Shown here: in pieces, positions 8,212-16,864 of the stretch
Layout of the letters: each line of letters begins with the position of its first letter
How positions within the stretch are numbered: the stretch's first letter is position 1
Assembly (NCBI GenBank): GCA_947259365.1
Contig: CAMYMC010000019.1
Coordinates: 1 to 64,000 of the forward strand
Source: an uncultured Acidimicrobiaceae bacterium
GTDB lineage: Bacteria > Actinomycetota > Acidimicrobiia > Spongiisociales > UBA5794
Length of the DNA stretch: 64,000 bases
Direction of reading: 5' to 3'
Notes under the pieces: model-generated
Seen by the model: the letters and a program-made list of their open reading frames with translations, nothing else
Database searches by the model: none
What the model was told of the DNA's origin: nothing
Made by a program: the position numbers and the translations under genes

Positions 8212-9440
8212 TGTCGTGGGTCACCACGGACGCCCCGACGAGGGCGGAGCTCGACGCCTGCGTCACCTGCGGGCTGTGCCTCCCCCACTGCCCGACGTTC
8301 CGGCTCACTGGGGACGAGACGGCGTCACCGCGGGGCCGTCTCACCGCGATGGCGGCGGTCGCCGAAGGCCTGGCACCGCTCGATGCGACCTTCGAGGAGA
8401 TCATGGGATTCTGCCTCCAGTGCCGAGCATGCGAGGCCGCCTGCCCGAGTCTCGTCCCGTTCGGAAGGGCGATGGAGGGGGCGCGTGCCGAGCTCACTGC
8501 GCAGCGTCCGTCCCGCGTCAGGACGGTGCGCCACTGGGTTCTCGGTCGTGCCCTCGCGATGCGCCGGGTCGTCGCGGTAGCGACGTTCGCCGTGGCGATC
8601 GCGCAGCGGCTGCGTCTCGACCGGGTGGGTGCGGGCCCTCTCGCGCGCTTGCGTGGTCTTCGCCGGCTCCCCATCCCGCCGCGCCCCACCGTCGGCCGGC
8701 GCTTCCCCACTGCGGCATCGCGTCGGGGCACGGCGGCGCTGCTCGCCGGCTGCGTCATGGACCCGTGGTTCTCCGACGTCCACACCGCCACCGTCGGTGT
8801 GCTCACCCGTGCCGGCTACGACGTCGTCGTGCCGTCGGCGCAGACCTGCTGCGGTGCCCTCGCCGCCCACGACGGGGCCGCCGCCGCGGCGAAGGCCCTC
8901 GCCGCCCGCAACGTGGCCGCCTTTGCCGCTTCCGATCTTGTCGTCGTCGACGCCGCTGGATGTAGCGCCCACATGAAGGAATACGGCGCCTGGGCCGACG
9001 AGGGTGCCGCGGTGGCGGCGAGGGTGCGGGACGTCACCGAGTTGACGGCGGAGCTCGTCGCGGCCGGGGCGCTGCCGTCCATCCCTGGCGACGGCGAGCG
9101 GGTGGCCGTCCAGGACCCGTGCCATCTCCGTCATGCGCAGCGGATCACGGCCGCTCCGCGAGCGCTCGTCCGGGCTGCGGGTTACACACCCGTGGAGATC
9201 GACCCCGCCGCCATGTGCTGCGGAGCCGCCGGCGTGTACACGGTGCTACGCCCGGACACGTCGCGGGAGCTCGGTGTCAGGAAGGCGGCTCAGGTGCGCG
9301 ATGCCGGCGTCGAGGTCGTCGTTTCGGCGAACCCGGGATGCGAGATGCAACTGCGAGGCTTGCTCGGAGCCAGTCACCGCGTTCTGCATCCCGTCGAGCT
9401 GTACTGGCACGCGCTCGAACAAGAGAAGGAACGGTCGTGA
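8211..9440 (+). CDS. glcF: Glycolate oxidase iron-sulfur subunit GlcF
   Basis: 409 residues. Two [4Fe-4S] ferredoxin motifs are present near the N-terminus: CVTCGLCLPHCP at about residue 18 and CLQCRACEAACPS at about 67. Two CCG (heterodisulfide-reductase type) domains follow, one with CCGALAAHDG near 213 and one with CCGAAGVY near 337. The protein takes electrons from GlcD and passes them to the respiratory chain at the membrane. It is the last clear gene of the glcDEF operon. The segment between the ferredoxin and CCG domains is rich in Arg, Val and Ala and may touch the membrane. Confidence 0.9.
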   Translation: MSWVTTDAPTRAELDACVTCGLCLPHCPTFRLTGDETASPRGRLTAMAAVAEGLAPLDATFEEIMGFCLQCRACEAACPSLVPFGRAMEGARAELTAQRPSRVRTVRHWVLGRALAMRRVVAVATFAVAIAQRLRLDRVGAGPLARLRGLRRLPIPPRPTVGRRFPTAASRRGTAALLAGCVMDPWFSDVHTATVGVLTRAGYDVVVPSAQTCCGALAAHDGAAAAAKALAARNVAAFAASDLVVVDAAGCSAHMKEYGAWADEGAAVAARVRDVTELTAELVAAGALPSIPGDGERVAVQDPCHLRHAQRITAAPRALVRAAGYTPVEIDPAAMCCGAAGVYTVLRPDTSRELGVRKAAQVRDAGVEVVVSANPGCEMQLRGLLGASHRVLHPVELYWHALEQEKERS

Positions 9441-9483
9441 CGATCGAGCAGCCCGGTGCGGGCAGGGCACTCCCGGCGCGCAG

Positions 9484-9644
9484 GTGGTCGACCTCACGCT
9501 GCTGTGCCCCACTGCGAACGCGTCATCGTCGGCGTCGAGTACCGCCGGATCGGGCTGCCCTTCGGCAAGGCGTACCTCGTGGCATGTCCGAGCTGGCGCA
9601 AGGTGCTCGGTGTGACGCACCGGAAGGGCTTCTGGATGGGTTGA
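9484..9644 (+). pseudogene. Small zinc-ribbon-like gene with a one-base frameshift
   Basis: Reading from GTG 9484 gives VVDLTLLCP and then loses sense at a run of four C (9507-9510). Adding one C joins it to HCERVIVGVEYRRIGLPFG and a good-looking C-terminus ending KGFWMG at 9644. GC-rich third positions switch frame at exactly that point. The joined product would have CPHC and later CPSW, a two-knuckle zinc ribbon in which the fourth Cys is Trp. A contiguous 62-residue frame from GTG 9456 is an alternative, but its first 20 codons have poor third-position bias. Either a decayed gene or a sequencing error; the family is not recognised. Confidence 0.35.
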
Positions 9645-9660
9645 TGCCCGCGATGCCGGG

Positions 9661-10530
9661 TCACAGGCCCTTCGCATACACGCTGATGCGGTCGAGTTCG
9701 TAGCCGGCTCCGGAGAACGCGTCGCGCAGCCATGCCGTGGCCGGCACCATGGCCTGGACGCGGGCGGCGCCCTCGTTGTCGGCGAGGTCGACGAGCGCCC
9801 TGGCCAGATCGGCCGCACCGCTCGGGGACGTGTCGCACCAGCCGGCCTCGAGCACGTCACCGTTCGTGGCAGCCATGGCCCGGTCGGCGCCGCCTTCCCA
9901 CAGCGCGTGGTGGCCGGCGGCGGCGGTGAGGTCGTCGTATGTCAGCCTCCGCCAGGTCCACCCGATCGCGAACAGTCCCCTGACCTCTCTGCAGAGCTGG
10001 GATGTGGACCAGGAGACGTAGGCGGGCTCCGCTTCGGTGGTGTGGGCGGGGCGGAGGCGGATCCGCGACCTCGCCCTCCGTCCGCCGTTGCCCCCCCGGT
10101 CGGCGGGGACCTCGCCGGTGGTGCGGTGAGCTCGGGCGAACGACGCCACCCGCCGCAGCCCGACGGCCTCGACCTGAGCACGGGCGGCATCGTTCCAGTC
10201 CTCGACGGCGAGTCGGGCCACGAGGCCGCCCCGCTGTCGCACCCACCCAAGCAGCGAGTTGCCGACGACGGTGCCGATGCCGCGGCGCCGCCAGGCCGGG
10301 TGGACACGGGTGCCCTGGAGCCACGCCTCGGTCGGTGACAGCAGCGTCGCTCTGGCGATGGCGACCGCAACGTCGTCGTCGTCGACGGCGACGTGCACGG
10401 CGCCCATGTCGTCCGCGAGCCAGTCGTCGAACGCGTCGAGGACGTAGTCCCCCCACTCGAACGTGTCGGTGGCGAAAGCGGCGAGCCCTCTCCGGTCCTC
10501 CGGTCGCGCCTCCCTGACGTGCACGCTCAT
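9661..10530 (-). CDS. GNAT-family N-acetyltransferase
   Basis: 289 residues. The first half is a GNAT domain: VREARPEDRRGLAAF at the N-terminus and the acetyl-CoA loop in TRVHPAWRRRGIGTVVG near residues 74-90 (pattern R-x-x-G-x-G). The second half, after a basic linker near residues 145-160, looks like a second, degenerate GNAT lobe without a clear acetyl-CoA loop. Two-domain acetyltransferases are common in actinobacteria and often modify small molecules. Substrate unknown. It has its own leaderless promoter and points away from the sigma-like gene's 3' end by 24 nt. Confidence 0.75.
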   Translation of the reverse strand: MSVHVREARPEDRRGLAAFATDTFEWGDYVLDAFDDWLADDMGAVHVAVDDDDVAVAIARATLLSPTEAWLQGTRVHPAWRRRGIGTVVGNSLLGWVRQRGGLVARLAVEDWNDAARAQVEAVGLRRVASFARAHRTTGEVPADRGGNGGRRARSRIRLRPAHTTEAEPAYVSWSTSQLCREVRGLFAIGWTWRRLTYDDLTAAAGHHALWEGGADRAMAATNGDVLEAGWCDTSPSGAADLARALVDLADNEGAARVQAMVPATAWLRDAFSGAGYELDRISVYAKGL

Positions 10531-10538
10531 CTGGCGCG

Positions 10539-10544
10539 AGCCTA
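10539..10544 (-). promoter_or_regulatory. TAGGCT -10 box of the leaderless GNAT gene
   Basis: On the minus strand TAGGCT lies 8 nt before the ATG whose first base is 10530. There is no ribosome binding site between them. Confidence 0.45.
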
Positions 10545-10554
10545 CCGGTGGGGA

Positions 10555-12762
10555 TCAGCCCCCGATCGTGCCCACCCAGACGCTCGGTCCCGACGCCCCG
10601 CCGAACTCGGGCATCTCCTGGAACCCGGTCAACACGATCGTGCTGGACGAGTAGGCGGCGCCCGACGGGTAGAACCCGGTCGCGAGCTCGTCGAGTTCGA
10701 TCCGGGTCCAGTCGAGTCCGTCTGTGGTGACGAGGAGGAACCGGTTCGGCTCGCCGGCGAAGCCACGACCCTCGAACTCGGCGGAGCGAAACTCGAGCTC
10801 CCACGCCAAGTCGATCTCCTCCTGGGCCACGGTGGCGACCACGTCACCCGTTTCCGGATCCACGAGCACGATGTCGGGGCCGTCGTACTCCAGCTCGTCG
10901 GCGGTGACCGACAGGATTGGCGTACCGTCGTCGCCCGTCAGGGTGTAGAGACCGTTCGACGTGACCTCGAGGGTCCCGGCGTCGAGGGTCACGACGGCCG
11001 GGCCGACCGCCTGCTGGCCGGGGCCGTCGTCGCCGACGACCACGACGGCGCCGGTGGACGGCATCGTCGACCAGAGATTGCCGGCGAGGTCCGGGTCCTC
11101 GATGCGATCCCAGGTCGCGCCGTCCGTCGAAACCCAGCCCGCGTTGCCGCCGTCGTTGGACGCGCCGACCACGATGAGCCTGCTGCCGATGGCGGCGACG
11201 CCGGAAGCGTTGGCGAGACCGGCGAGATTCGCCGGCTCCCACTTGCCGTCGAGTGGGCCAGTCCAGATCGTCGCTCCGAACTCACCCCAAACCAACGCCG
11301 CGGCGGCGTCGTCGGTGATGGCGACGTTGCCGATGCCGCCGAAGAAGTTGCCGACCTCGAGGGCTCTCATCGTCCACTCGAGGCCGTCGGGGGACGTCCA
11401 CAGGACCGGTCTCCCGCCGCTCATGAGCTGGACGAGAGCGGGGTCGATCTCGAGTTCGTCCCACGCCGCCCGGTAGGTCACGCGCCCCTGGCCGTCGTAG
11501 ACCTCGATGCCTCGCGGAGAGGTCCCCCAGCCGTTGCGGGCGGTGACGTCTTCGGGCAGCGCTGCCTCGATGAGCGGCTGGAGATCCATCTCGGCGCTCT
11601 GGTTGCCGAACAAGGCGATGCCGGACGACGTCGATGTGACGGCGTTGATCCACGTGTAGAGGTCGACGTTGAGCCCGGCGATGTCGGCCGTGGTCTCGAC
11701 GGGGATGTCGGCGCGCGACCACGACGAGCCATCGTCGGAGATCCACACGAGCGGCCGGTCCCGCCCGTTGCGCTCGTCGAAACCGCTCCCGACGGCCACG
11801 TAGGTGTCGCCGACGGCCTGGATCTGGTGGACCCAGGTGTTCTGCCCGGCAGCCAGCTCACCGAAGGTGACCCATTCGGCGCCGTCGTCAGACTGCAGGA
11901 GCTGCATCCTGGGTTGGGGGCCGGAGTAGTCCTGGGCGACGACGATGAAACCGCTCGGACCGTGAGCCACCGAGGACGTATCGCCTTGCCGGATGGGGAG
12001 CGCGACCTGGGTCCACTCGATATCGGCGCTGTCGAGCTCGACGAGATCCGGTGCCACGGTGGTGCCCGCAGCGCCGGTGCCGCCGGCGGCGACCGACTCG
12101 CCCCCGGGCCCGTCCGAGCCGAGGCTCCCGATGAGGACGATGCCACCTCCGACGACGCCGAGGGTGAGGGTCAGCGCCCCGATCGCAGCCCCGATCCGGC
12201 GGCCGACGCTCTCGGCGCGGACGGCCTCGAACCGGGACAGCGGCTCGGCGTATCCCGAGGCGTCGGCAGAGAGCGCGGCCGCGATGTCTTCCGGCGCAGC
12301 GCCTGCCGCGGCGGCGAGAGCCTCCTCGGTCGCAGCGATCCGCGCCGAAACCGCGGCCGGTTCGACCCCGAGGGCCGCCGCGGTCTCGTCGAGGCCCCAG
12401 CCGAGGTAACTCGTCGCCACCAGCGCCGCCCGGTCCTCGATTTCGAGGTCGGCGATAGCCTGCGCCACGGCCGTTTCTCGAGTCCCGAGCTCGGGTCCGG
12501 GGAGCCGGAAGCCGCGCATGGCGTCGCCGCCGGCGCGCCTCCGTGCCCACCGCAAGGCACGTGCCAGCACTTGGGCCTGTGGGCTCCGGGCCCGGCGGCG
12601 GGGCAGGAGCTGCTGGTGCCAGCTGCGATAGCCGCGGTCGATCGCCTCCGTCGCGATGTCCCGGTTCCGCGTGATGATGACGAGGGCGCGGTACAGCTCC
12701 TCGCGGGTGTCGCGATACAAGTGCTCGAGGGTGACTCGAGCCTCGTCCCCGTCAACGGTCAT
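10555..12762 (-). CDS. ECF-sigma-like head, membrane helix and Asp-box beta-propeller fused in one protein
   Basis: 735 residues with an unusual order. Residues about 10-55 resemble sigma region 2 (LYRDTREELYRALVIITRNR). Residues about 95-150 resemble sigma region 4, with the helix-turn-helix-like YLGWGLDETAAALGVEPAAV. One membrane helix lies at about 190-214 (IGAAIGALTLTLGVVGGGIV). The remaining 520 residues would be outside and carry repeats of the form S/T-x-D-G-x-x-W: SDDGAEW, SDDGSSW, SPDGLEW, STDGATW and TTDGLDW, an Asp-box-like propeller. It could be a membrane-held sigma factor released by a signal or a DNA-binding sensor. The ATG at 12762 has GGAGT upstream. It overlaps no neighbour. 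Confidence 0.7.
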   Translation of the reverse strand: MTVDGDEARVTLEHLYRDTREELYRALVIITRNRDIATEAIDRGYRSWHQQLLPRRRARSPQAQVLARALRWARRRAGGDAMRGFRLPGPELGTRETAVAQAIADLEIEDRAALVATSYLGWGLDETAAALGVEPAAVSARIAATEEALAAAAGAAPEDIAAALSADASGYAEPLSRFEAVRAESVGRRIGAAIGALTLTLGVVGGGIVLIGSLGSDGPGGESVAAGGTGAAGTTVAPDLVELDSADIEWTQVALPIRQGDTSSVAHGPSGFIVVAQDYSGPQPRMQLLQSDDGAEWVTFGELAAGQNTWVHQIQAVGDTYVAVGSGFDERNGRDRPLVWISDDGSSWSRADIPVETTADIAGLNVDLYTWINAVTSTSSGIALFGNQSAEMDLQPLIEAALPEDVTARNGWGTSPRGIEVYDGQGRVTYRAAWDELEIDPALVQLMSGGRPVLWTSPDGLEWTMRALEVGNFFGGIGNVAITDDAAAALVWGEFGATIWTGPLDGKWEPANLAGLANASGVAAIGSRLIVVGASNDGGNAGWVSTDGATWDRIEDPDLAGNLWSTMPSTGAVVVVGDDGPGQQAVGPAVVTLDAGTLEVTSNGLYTLTGDDGTPILSVTADELEYDGPDIVLVDPETGDVVATVAQEEIDLAWELEFRSAEFEGRGFAGEPNRFLLVTTDGLDWTRIELDELATGFYPSGAAYSSSTIVLTGFQEMPEFGGASGPSVWVGTIGG

Positions 12763-12827
12763 GTGTCCACTCCGGCGTGTCCGACCTCAACCATCAGACG
12801 TCTGCGTCCGGCGGCGAGTTCCCCGGC

Positions 12828-14855
12828 TCAGTATGCCGCAAGCTCGGCTGCCCGCTCGACGATCCCTTCGACCGACGGCATGACGGCCCGTTCGAGCTGC
12901 GCCGCATACGGGAACGCCGGCACCTCCGGGCTCGCGTAGCGCTGGACCGGGGCGTCGAGCCAGTCGAACGCCTTCGCGCCGATCTGGGCGGCGACCTCGG
13001 CACCGAACCCGAGAAACTCGTTGTCCTCGTGGACGATGAGTACCTTGCCGTTGGCCTTCACCGCCGCTCCGATCGACGGCCAGTCGAGGGGACGCAGCGA
13101 GCGGAGGTCGAGCACTCCCGCGTCGATCCCGTCGGCGCGGAGGCGATCCGATGCCTCCACGGCCATGTGGGCCATGGCGCCGTAGGCGATGATCGTGAGG
13201 TCGTCACCGGTGCGTCGCACAGCGGCGCTTCCCAACGGCACCCGATGCTGCCCCGCCGGATACGGCCCGCGGGCGACGCGATAGAGCTTCTTCGGCTCGA
13301 GGAACATCACGGGATCGGGGTCCTCGACGGCGCTCCACAGCAGCCCCTTGACGTCGGCGGGTGTCGAGGGGACGACGACCTTGAGACCGGGGACGTGGGC
13401 GTAGAAGGCCTCGATCGACTGGCTGTGATACATCGCACCGCGGATTCCACCCCCGTATGGGACGCGCACGACGATCGGGCAGATCCAGCGACCGTTCGAG
13501 CGGTAGTGGATCCGCGCCGCCTCCGAGACGAGCTGGTCGAACGCGGGATGGATGAAGTCGGCGAACTGGATCTCGGGGATCGGTCTGCCCCCGGCGGCGG
13601 CGATGCCCACGGCGACGCCGACGATGAGCGACTCGGCGAGCGGCGAGTTGAAGGAGCGGTGGTCGCCGAATGCGTCGGTGAGGCCCACCGTCGCCTTGAA
13701 CACTCCGCCCTTGGGATCGGCGACGTCCTCGCCGAACACGCACGCTTCGGGATAGGCGGCAAGGATCTCGTGAAGGGTTCGGTTGACGGCGGTGATGATG
13801 TTGAGGTCTTCGCCTGCGGGCTCCGGCTCCACGTCGACGGCGGGCGTTCCGGGAGAGATCGGTGCTGCGTAGACCTTGGTCGTGGCGTCCGTGGGGTCTT
13901 CGGCGCCTTCGGCATCATCGACGGCGTCGGCGATCTCCCGGTCCACCTCGGCCTCGATTCTCGTCTCGTCGGTCTCACCGAGGAGCCTGGACTCGACGAG
14001 GTACTGGCGCAGCACGGTGATCGGGTCTTTGCGCCTCCACAGCTCCACCTCCTCGGCCGAGCGGTAGAGCTTGTCGTCGTCGTCGGATGTGTGCGCGTAG
14101 TAGCGGTACGTCTTGGCCTCGACGAGGGTCGGGCCGAGGCCGCCGCGGGCACGCTCCACAGCGGCGTGGACGACCCCGTATACCGCGAGCACATCGTTGC
14201 CGTCGACCTCGACGCCGGTGATTCCGTACCCGGCGGCTCGCGCCGCGACGGAGCCGGCGACTTCCTGGTCGAGGGGGACCGAGATGGCGTAGAGGTTGTT
14301 CTCGACGAGGAAGATGAGCGGGAGGCGGTGGATCCCGGCGAAGTTCATGGCCTCGTGCCAGTCACCCTCCGACGTCGCCCCTTCCCCCGAGGTCACGATG
14401 ACGACGCCCGGGCTGCCCTCTGCGTTGAGCTGATAGGCGACCCCGCAGGCGTGGGGGAACTGGGTGGCGATGACGGACGAGTGGGTGAAGATGTTGAGGT
14501 CGGGCTCGGACCAGTGGTTCGGCATCTGCCTGCCGCCCGACGCCGGATCGGCGGCCTTCGAGAACACTCCGAGGAAGATGTCCTTCGCCGGGACGCCCAT
14601 CGCGAGGTTGAAGGCGATGTCCCGGTAGTAGGGGAGCGACCAGTCGACGGAGGGGTCGAGAGCGGCGGCGGCACCGACCTGGGTCGCTTCGTGGCCGGAG
14701 ACGGAGACGACGAACGGGACGCGCCCCTGCCGGTTGAGGGCCCACATGCGGTCGTCGAGACGGCGCGCCAGCAACATGAGCCGGTACATCTCGATGACCT
14801 GCTCGTCGTCGAGTCCCAGTGCCTTGTGATCTCTTGCGTTGTCGAGTTCGAGCAT
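12828..14855 (-). CDS. Fused alpha/beta E1 subunit of a branched-chain alpha-ketoacid-type dehydrogenase
   Basis: 675 residues. The N-terminal half is an E1-alpha ThDP domain (SGEGATSEGDWHEAMNF near 157, a GDG-like motif in which GEG precedes ENN near 190). A linker of about 60 acidic and proline-rich residues near 330-375 joins it to an E1-beta transketolase-type domain (FGEDVADPKGGVFKAT near 399, then GGRPIPEIQFADFIHPAFDQ). Separate alpha and beta genes are normal, so this is a fusion. Together with E2 and E3, which are not in the window, it would decarboxylate branched-chain 2-oxoacids. It is 16 nt downstream of the Leu/Val dehydrogenase gene, which makes those oxoacids. ATG 14855 is chosen because the protein opens with a family-like MLELDNARDHKALG. 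Confidence 0.85.
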   Translation of the reverse strand: MLELDNARDHKALGLDDEQVIEMYRLMLLARRLDDRMWALNRQGRVPFVVSVSGHEATQVGAAAALDPSVDWSLPYYRDIAFNLAMGVPAKDIFLGVFSKAADPASGGRQMPNHWSEPDLNIFTHSSVIATQFPHACGVAYQLNAEGSPGVVIVTSGEGATSEGDWHEAMNFAGIHRLPLIFLVENNLYAISVPLDQEVAGSVAARAAGYGITGVEVDGNDVLAVYGVVHAAVERARGGLGPTLVEAKTYRYYAHTSDDDDKLYRSAEEVELWRRKDPITVLRQYLVESRLLGETDETRIEAEVDREIADAVDDAEGAEDPTDATTKVYAAPISPGTPAVDVEPEPAGEDLNIITAVNRTLHEILAAYPEACVFGEDVADPKGGVFKATVGLTDAFGDHRSFNSPLAESLIVGVAVGIAAAGGRPIPEIQFADFIHPAFDQLVSEAARIHYRSNGRWICPIVVRVPYGGGIRGAMYHSQSIEAFYAHVPGLKVVVPSTPADVKGLLWSAVEDPDPVMFLEPKKLYRVARGPYPAGQHRVPLGSAAVRRTGDDLTIIAYGAMAHMAVEASDRLRADGIDAGVLDLRSLRPLDWPSIGAAVKANGKVLIVHEDNEFLGFGAEVAAQIGAKAFDWLDAPVQRYASPEVPAFPYAAQLERAVMPSVEGIVERAAELAAY

Positions 14856-14871
14856 GTGCCGGATGCACCTC

Positions 14872-15954
14872 CTACCGTTGAGAGCCTTGGGAGCGTCGCC
14901 AGCGGCGCAGCTCGCCGATGTCGGCGATCCGTGACTCGGCGAGTCGAACCGCGGCCTCGTGCGGCGTGATGCCTTCGCCGTCGGCGGTTTCGAGAACCGC
15001 GTTGATCGTCTCGTGGATCCTGTCGATGGCGGTCGCGGCCCGCTTCCAGTCGTAGCCGCCGATCTCCTCGGAGACGTTGATGACACCGCCGGCGTTGACG
15101 ACGAAATCCGGCGCGTACACGATGCCCCGTTCGCGGAGGGCGATCGCGTCCCTCCCGCTGGCAAGCTGGTTGTTCGCCGCACCCACGATCGCCCGGCAGC
15201 GGAGGCGCGGGATCGTGACCGCGGTGATGGCTCCACCCATCGCACATGGAGCGAGGATGTCGCACTCGACGTCGAAGATGCCGTCGACGTCGACGACCTC
15301 GGAGCCGTGGGCTCGTCTCACCTCGTCGAGCCGGTCTTCGTCGACATCGGTGACGACGGTGCGCGCCCCGGCTTTGGTGAGACGCTCGACGAGGTTCGCG
15401 CCGACCTTGCCGACCCCCTGGACAGCGACGGTCCTGCCAGAGAGATCATCCGATCCGAACACCCGCTCCGCCACGGCGTGCATCGCGGCGAGGACGCCCC
15501 TCGCCGTCGCCGGGGACGGGTCGCCGGAGCCGCCGTCGGCCTCGGGCACGCCGGTCACCCAGGACGTCTCACGTGAGATGATCTCCATGTCGTCCGCCGT
15601 CGTTCCGACGTCCTCGGCTGTGATGTACCGGCCGCCGAGGGAGTCGACGACGCGGCCGTAGGCGCGAAGCAGCCGTTCGCTCTTGATGGCTCGGGGATCG
15701 CCGATGATGACGGCCTTGCCGCCGCCGAGGTCGAGTCCGGCTGCGGACGCTTTGAGGGACATCGCCCTGGAGAGCCGAAGCACGTCGGCCAGCGCGTCAT
15801 CCTCGTGCCGGTACGCAAAAAAGCGGGTCCCGCCGAGAGCGGGACCGAGTGCGGTGGAGTGGATGGCGATGATGGTCTTGAGCCCTGAGACGGGATCGTT
15901 GCCGAACAGCACCTCCTCGTGCGTTCCGGCACCTATCGCCTCGAATACTCCCAA
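14872..15954 (-). CDS. Leucine/valine/phenylalanine dehydrogenase
   Basis: 360 residues of the Glu/Leu/Phe/Val dehydrogenase family, which deaminates branched-chain amino acids with NAD+. Family features are LGPALGGTRFFAY near residue 36, the catalytic-lysine region SLKASAAGLDLGGGKAVI near 66, and the NAD loop VAVQGVGKVGANL near 178. The start is placed at TTG 15954 because AGGAGG lies 6 nt upstream (15961-15966); an earlier GTG frame gives an unlikely basic extension. With the fused E1 gene it forms an operon for oxidative branched-chain amino acid breakdown. Confidence 0.88.
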   Translation of the reverse strand: MGVFEAIGAGTHEEVLFGNDPVSGLKTIIAIHSTALGPALGGTRFFAYRHEDDALADVLRLSRAMSLKASAAGLDLGGGKAVIIGDPRAIKSERLLRAYGRVVDSLGGRYITAEDVGTTADDMEIISRETSWVTGVPEADGGSGDPSPATARGVLAAMHAVAERVFGSDDLSGRTVAVQGVGKVGANLVERLTKAGARTVVTDVDEDRLDEVRRAHGSEVVDVDGIFDVECDILAPCAMGGAITAVTIPRLRCRAIVGAANNQLASGRDAIALRERGIVYAPDFVVNAGGVINVSEEIGGYDWKRAATAIDRIHETINAVLETADGEGITPHEAAVRLAESRIADIGELRRWRRSQGSQR

Positions 15955-15960
15955 GAGGGG

Positions 15961-15966
15961 CCTCCT
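15961..15966 (-). promoter_or_regulatory. Strong Shine-Dalgarno deciding a TTG start
   Basis: AGGAGG on the minus strand, 6 nt before TTG at 15954. It decides the start of the amino acid dehydrogenase, where an ATG slightly upstream lies in another frame. Confidence 0.6.
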
Positions 15967-16078
15967 TTTCCGGGAGCATGGCCCGGGCGACACGCGTCCC
16001 GAGTGCCACGTCCGATTCTAGTTGAGCTGTCGGTATCGCACCCCGGAAGGTTTGTTGGGCGCATTCGCCACCGGCACC

Positions 16079-16084
16079 TAGCAT
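16079..16084 (+). promoter_or_regulatory. TAGCAT -10 box of a leaderless gene
   Basis: TAGCAT fits TANNNT and is 8 nt before the ATG at 16093, with no ribosome binding site between. Confidence 0.45.
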
Positions 16085-16092
16085 CGTCGGCG

Positions 16093-16851
16093 ATGATCCA
16101 CACGGCGTACCTACGGGTGTACCTGCCCCGGGAGCGGGCAGGTGACTGGCGCTCCCACGACTCGCCGCACGCCGCGCCGAAGGTCGTCCGCGTCGACGAC
16201 CGGTTCCTGTGGCAGGAGCCGATCGGCGACGACGCGTTCTCGACGGTGTGGAACGAGAAGACGTACATGTGTCCCCGCTTCCCCCGGCTGCGGATGCTCG
16301 AAGGCGTCATCGCCTTCAGCGAGACCTTCCCCGCCCCGGCGCTCGTGCCGGAGCGAGCCGTCAAGAGCGCAGCCAACGAGCTCGCGCGTCTACGCAGCAG
16401 CGCACCGTGGGCGCGGTCGCACATTCTCTCCTCTCCGTGGCACGTCCCGCTGCGCTGGTTCGCCGCATTCGAGCCGGGCTGGCGAGAGATCTACGAGGCC
16501 CCGTTCGGTCTCAGCATCCGGTATCGAGGTTACGTCGGTGAGGGACGATCCCGGGTGGGGAGGGCGGTGACCGTGCTCGAGGAGGCGGGCTTCGACGAGA
16601 GCGTCGTGCGGCAGGTGCGCGATCTCGAGCGATGGCTCTCGGAGTTCAGCCGCGACGGGATGCTCGAGCTCGACTACGCCCGGGTGGCTCAGCTCTTCAG
16701 CGGCGGCGACCTCGTCCTCGACGAATCCGGTGCCGAGGTGAACGCGAGCCTCGACGCCCTGTCGACCTCGGACTACGAGCAGGCCGGGGTGAAGTATGCC
16801 CAGGTGGCGACGAGGTGGGCCCCCGTCCAGGCGCTCACCTACGTCAACTGA
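16093..16851 (+). CDS. Conserved-looking protein of unknown function
   Basis: 252 residues, soluble, no signal peptide or membrane helix. I do not recognise the family. It opens with MIHTAYLRVYLPRER, contains a Trp/Phe-rich centre (SSPWHVPLRWFAAFEPGW near residue 115) and ends in an acidic, helical C-terminal third. The last residues, WAPVQALTYVN, look like a conserved tail. ATG 16093 is chosen by its leaderless promoter; an upstream in-frame extension has poor composition. It is divergent from the amino acid dehydrogenase operon with about 140 bases between the two starts. Confidence 0.65.
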   Translation: MIHTAYLRVYLPRERAGDWRSHDSPHAAPKVVRVDDRFLWQEPIGDDAFSTVWNEKTYMCPRFPRLRMLEGVIAFSETFPAPALVPERAVKSAANELARLRSSAPWARSHILSSPWHVPLRWFAAFEPGWREIYEAPFGLSIRYRGYVGEGRSRVGRAVTVLEEAGFDESVVRQVRDLERWLSEFSRDGMLELDYARVAQLFSGGDLVLDESGAEVNASLDALSTSDYEQAGVKYAQVATRWAPVQALTYVN

Positions 16852-16864
16852 GGCGGCGCCGCGC

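Noticed and set aside
12795-12804. CAGACGTCTG palindrome upstream of the sigma-like gene
   Set aside because: A ten-base perfect palindrome, but it occurs once and no second site or regulator supports it as an operator.
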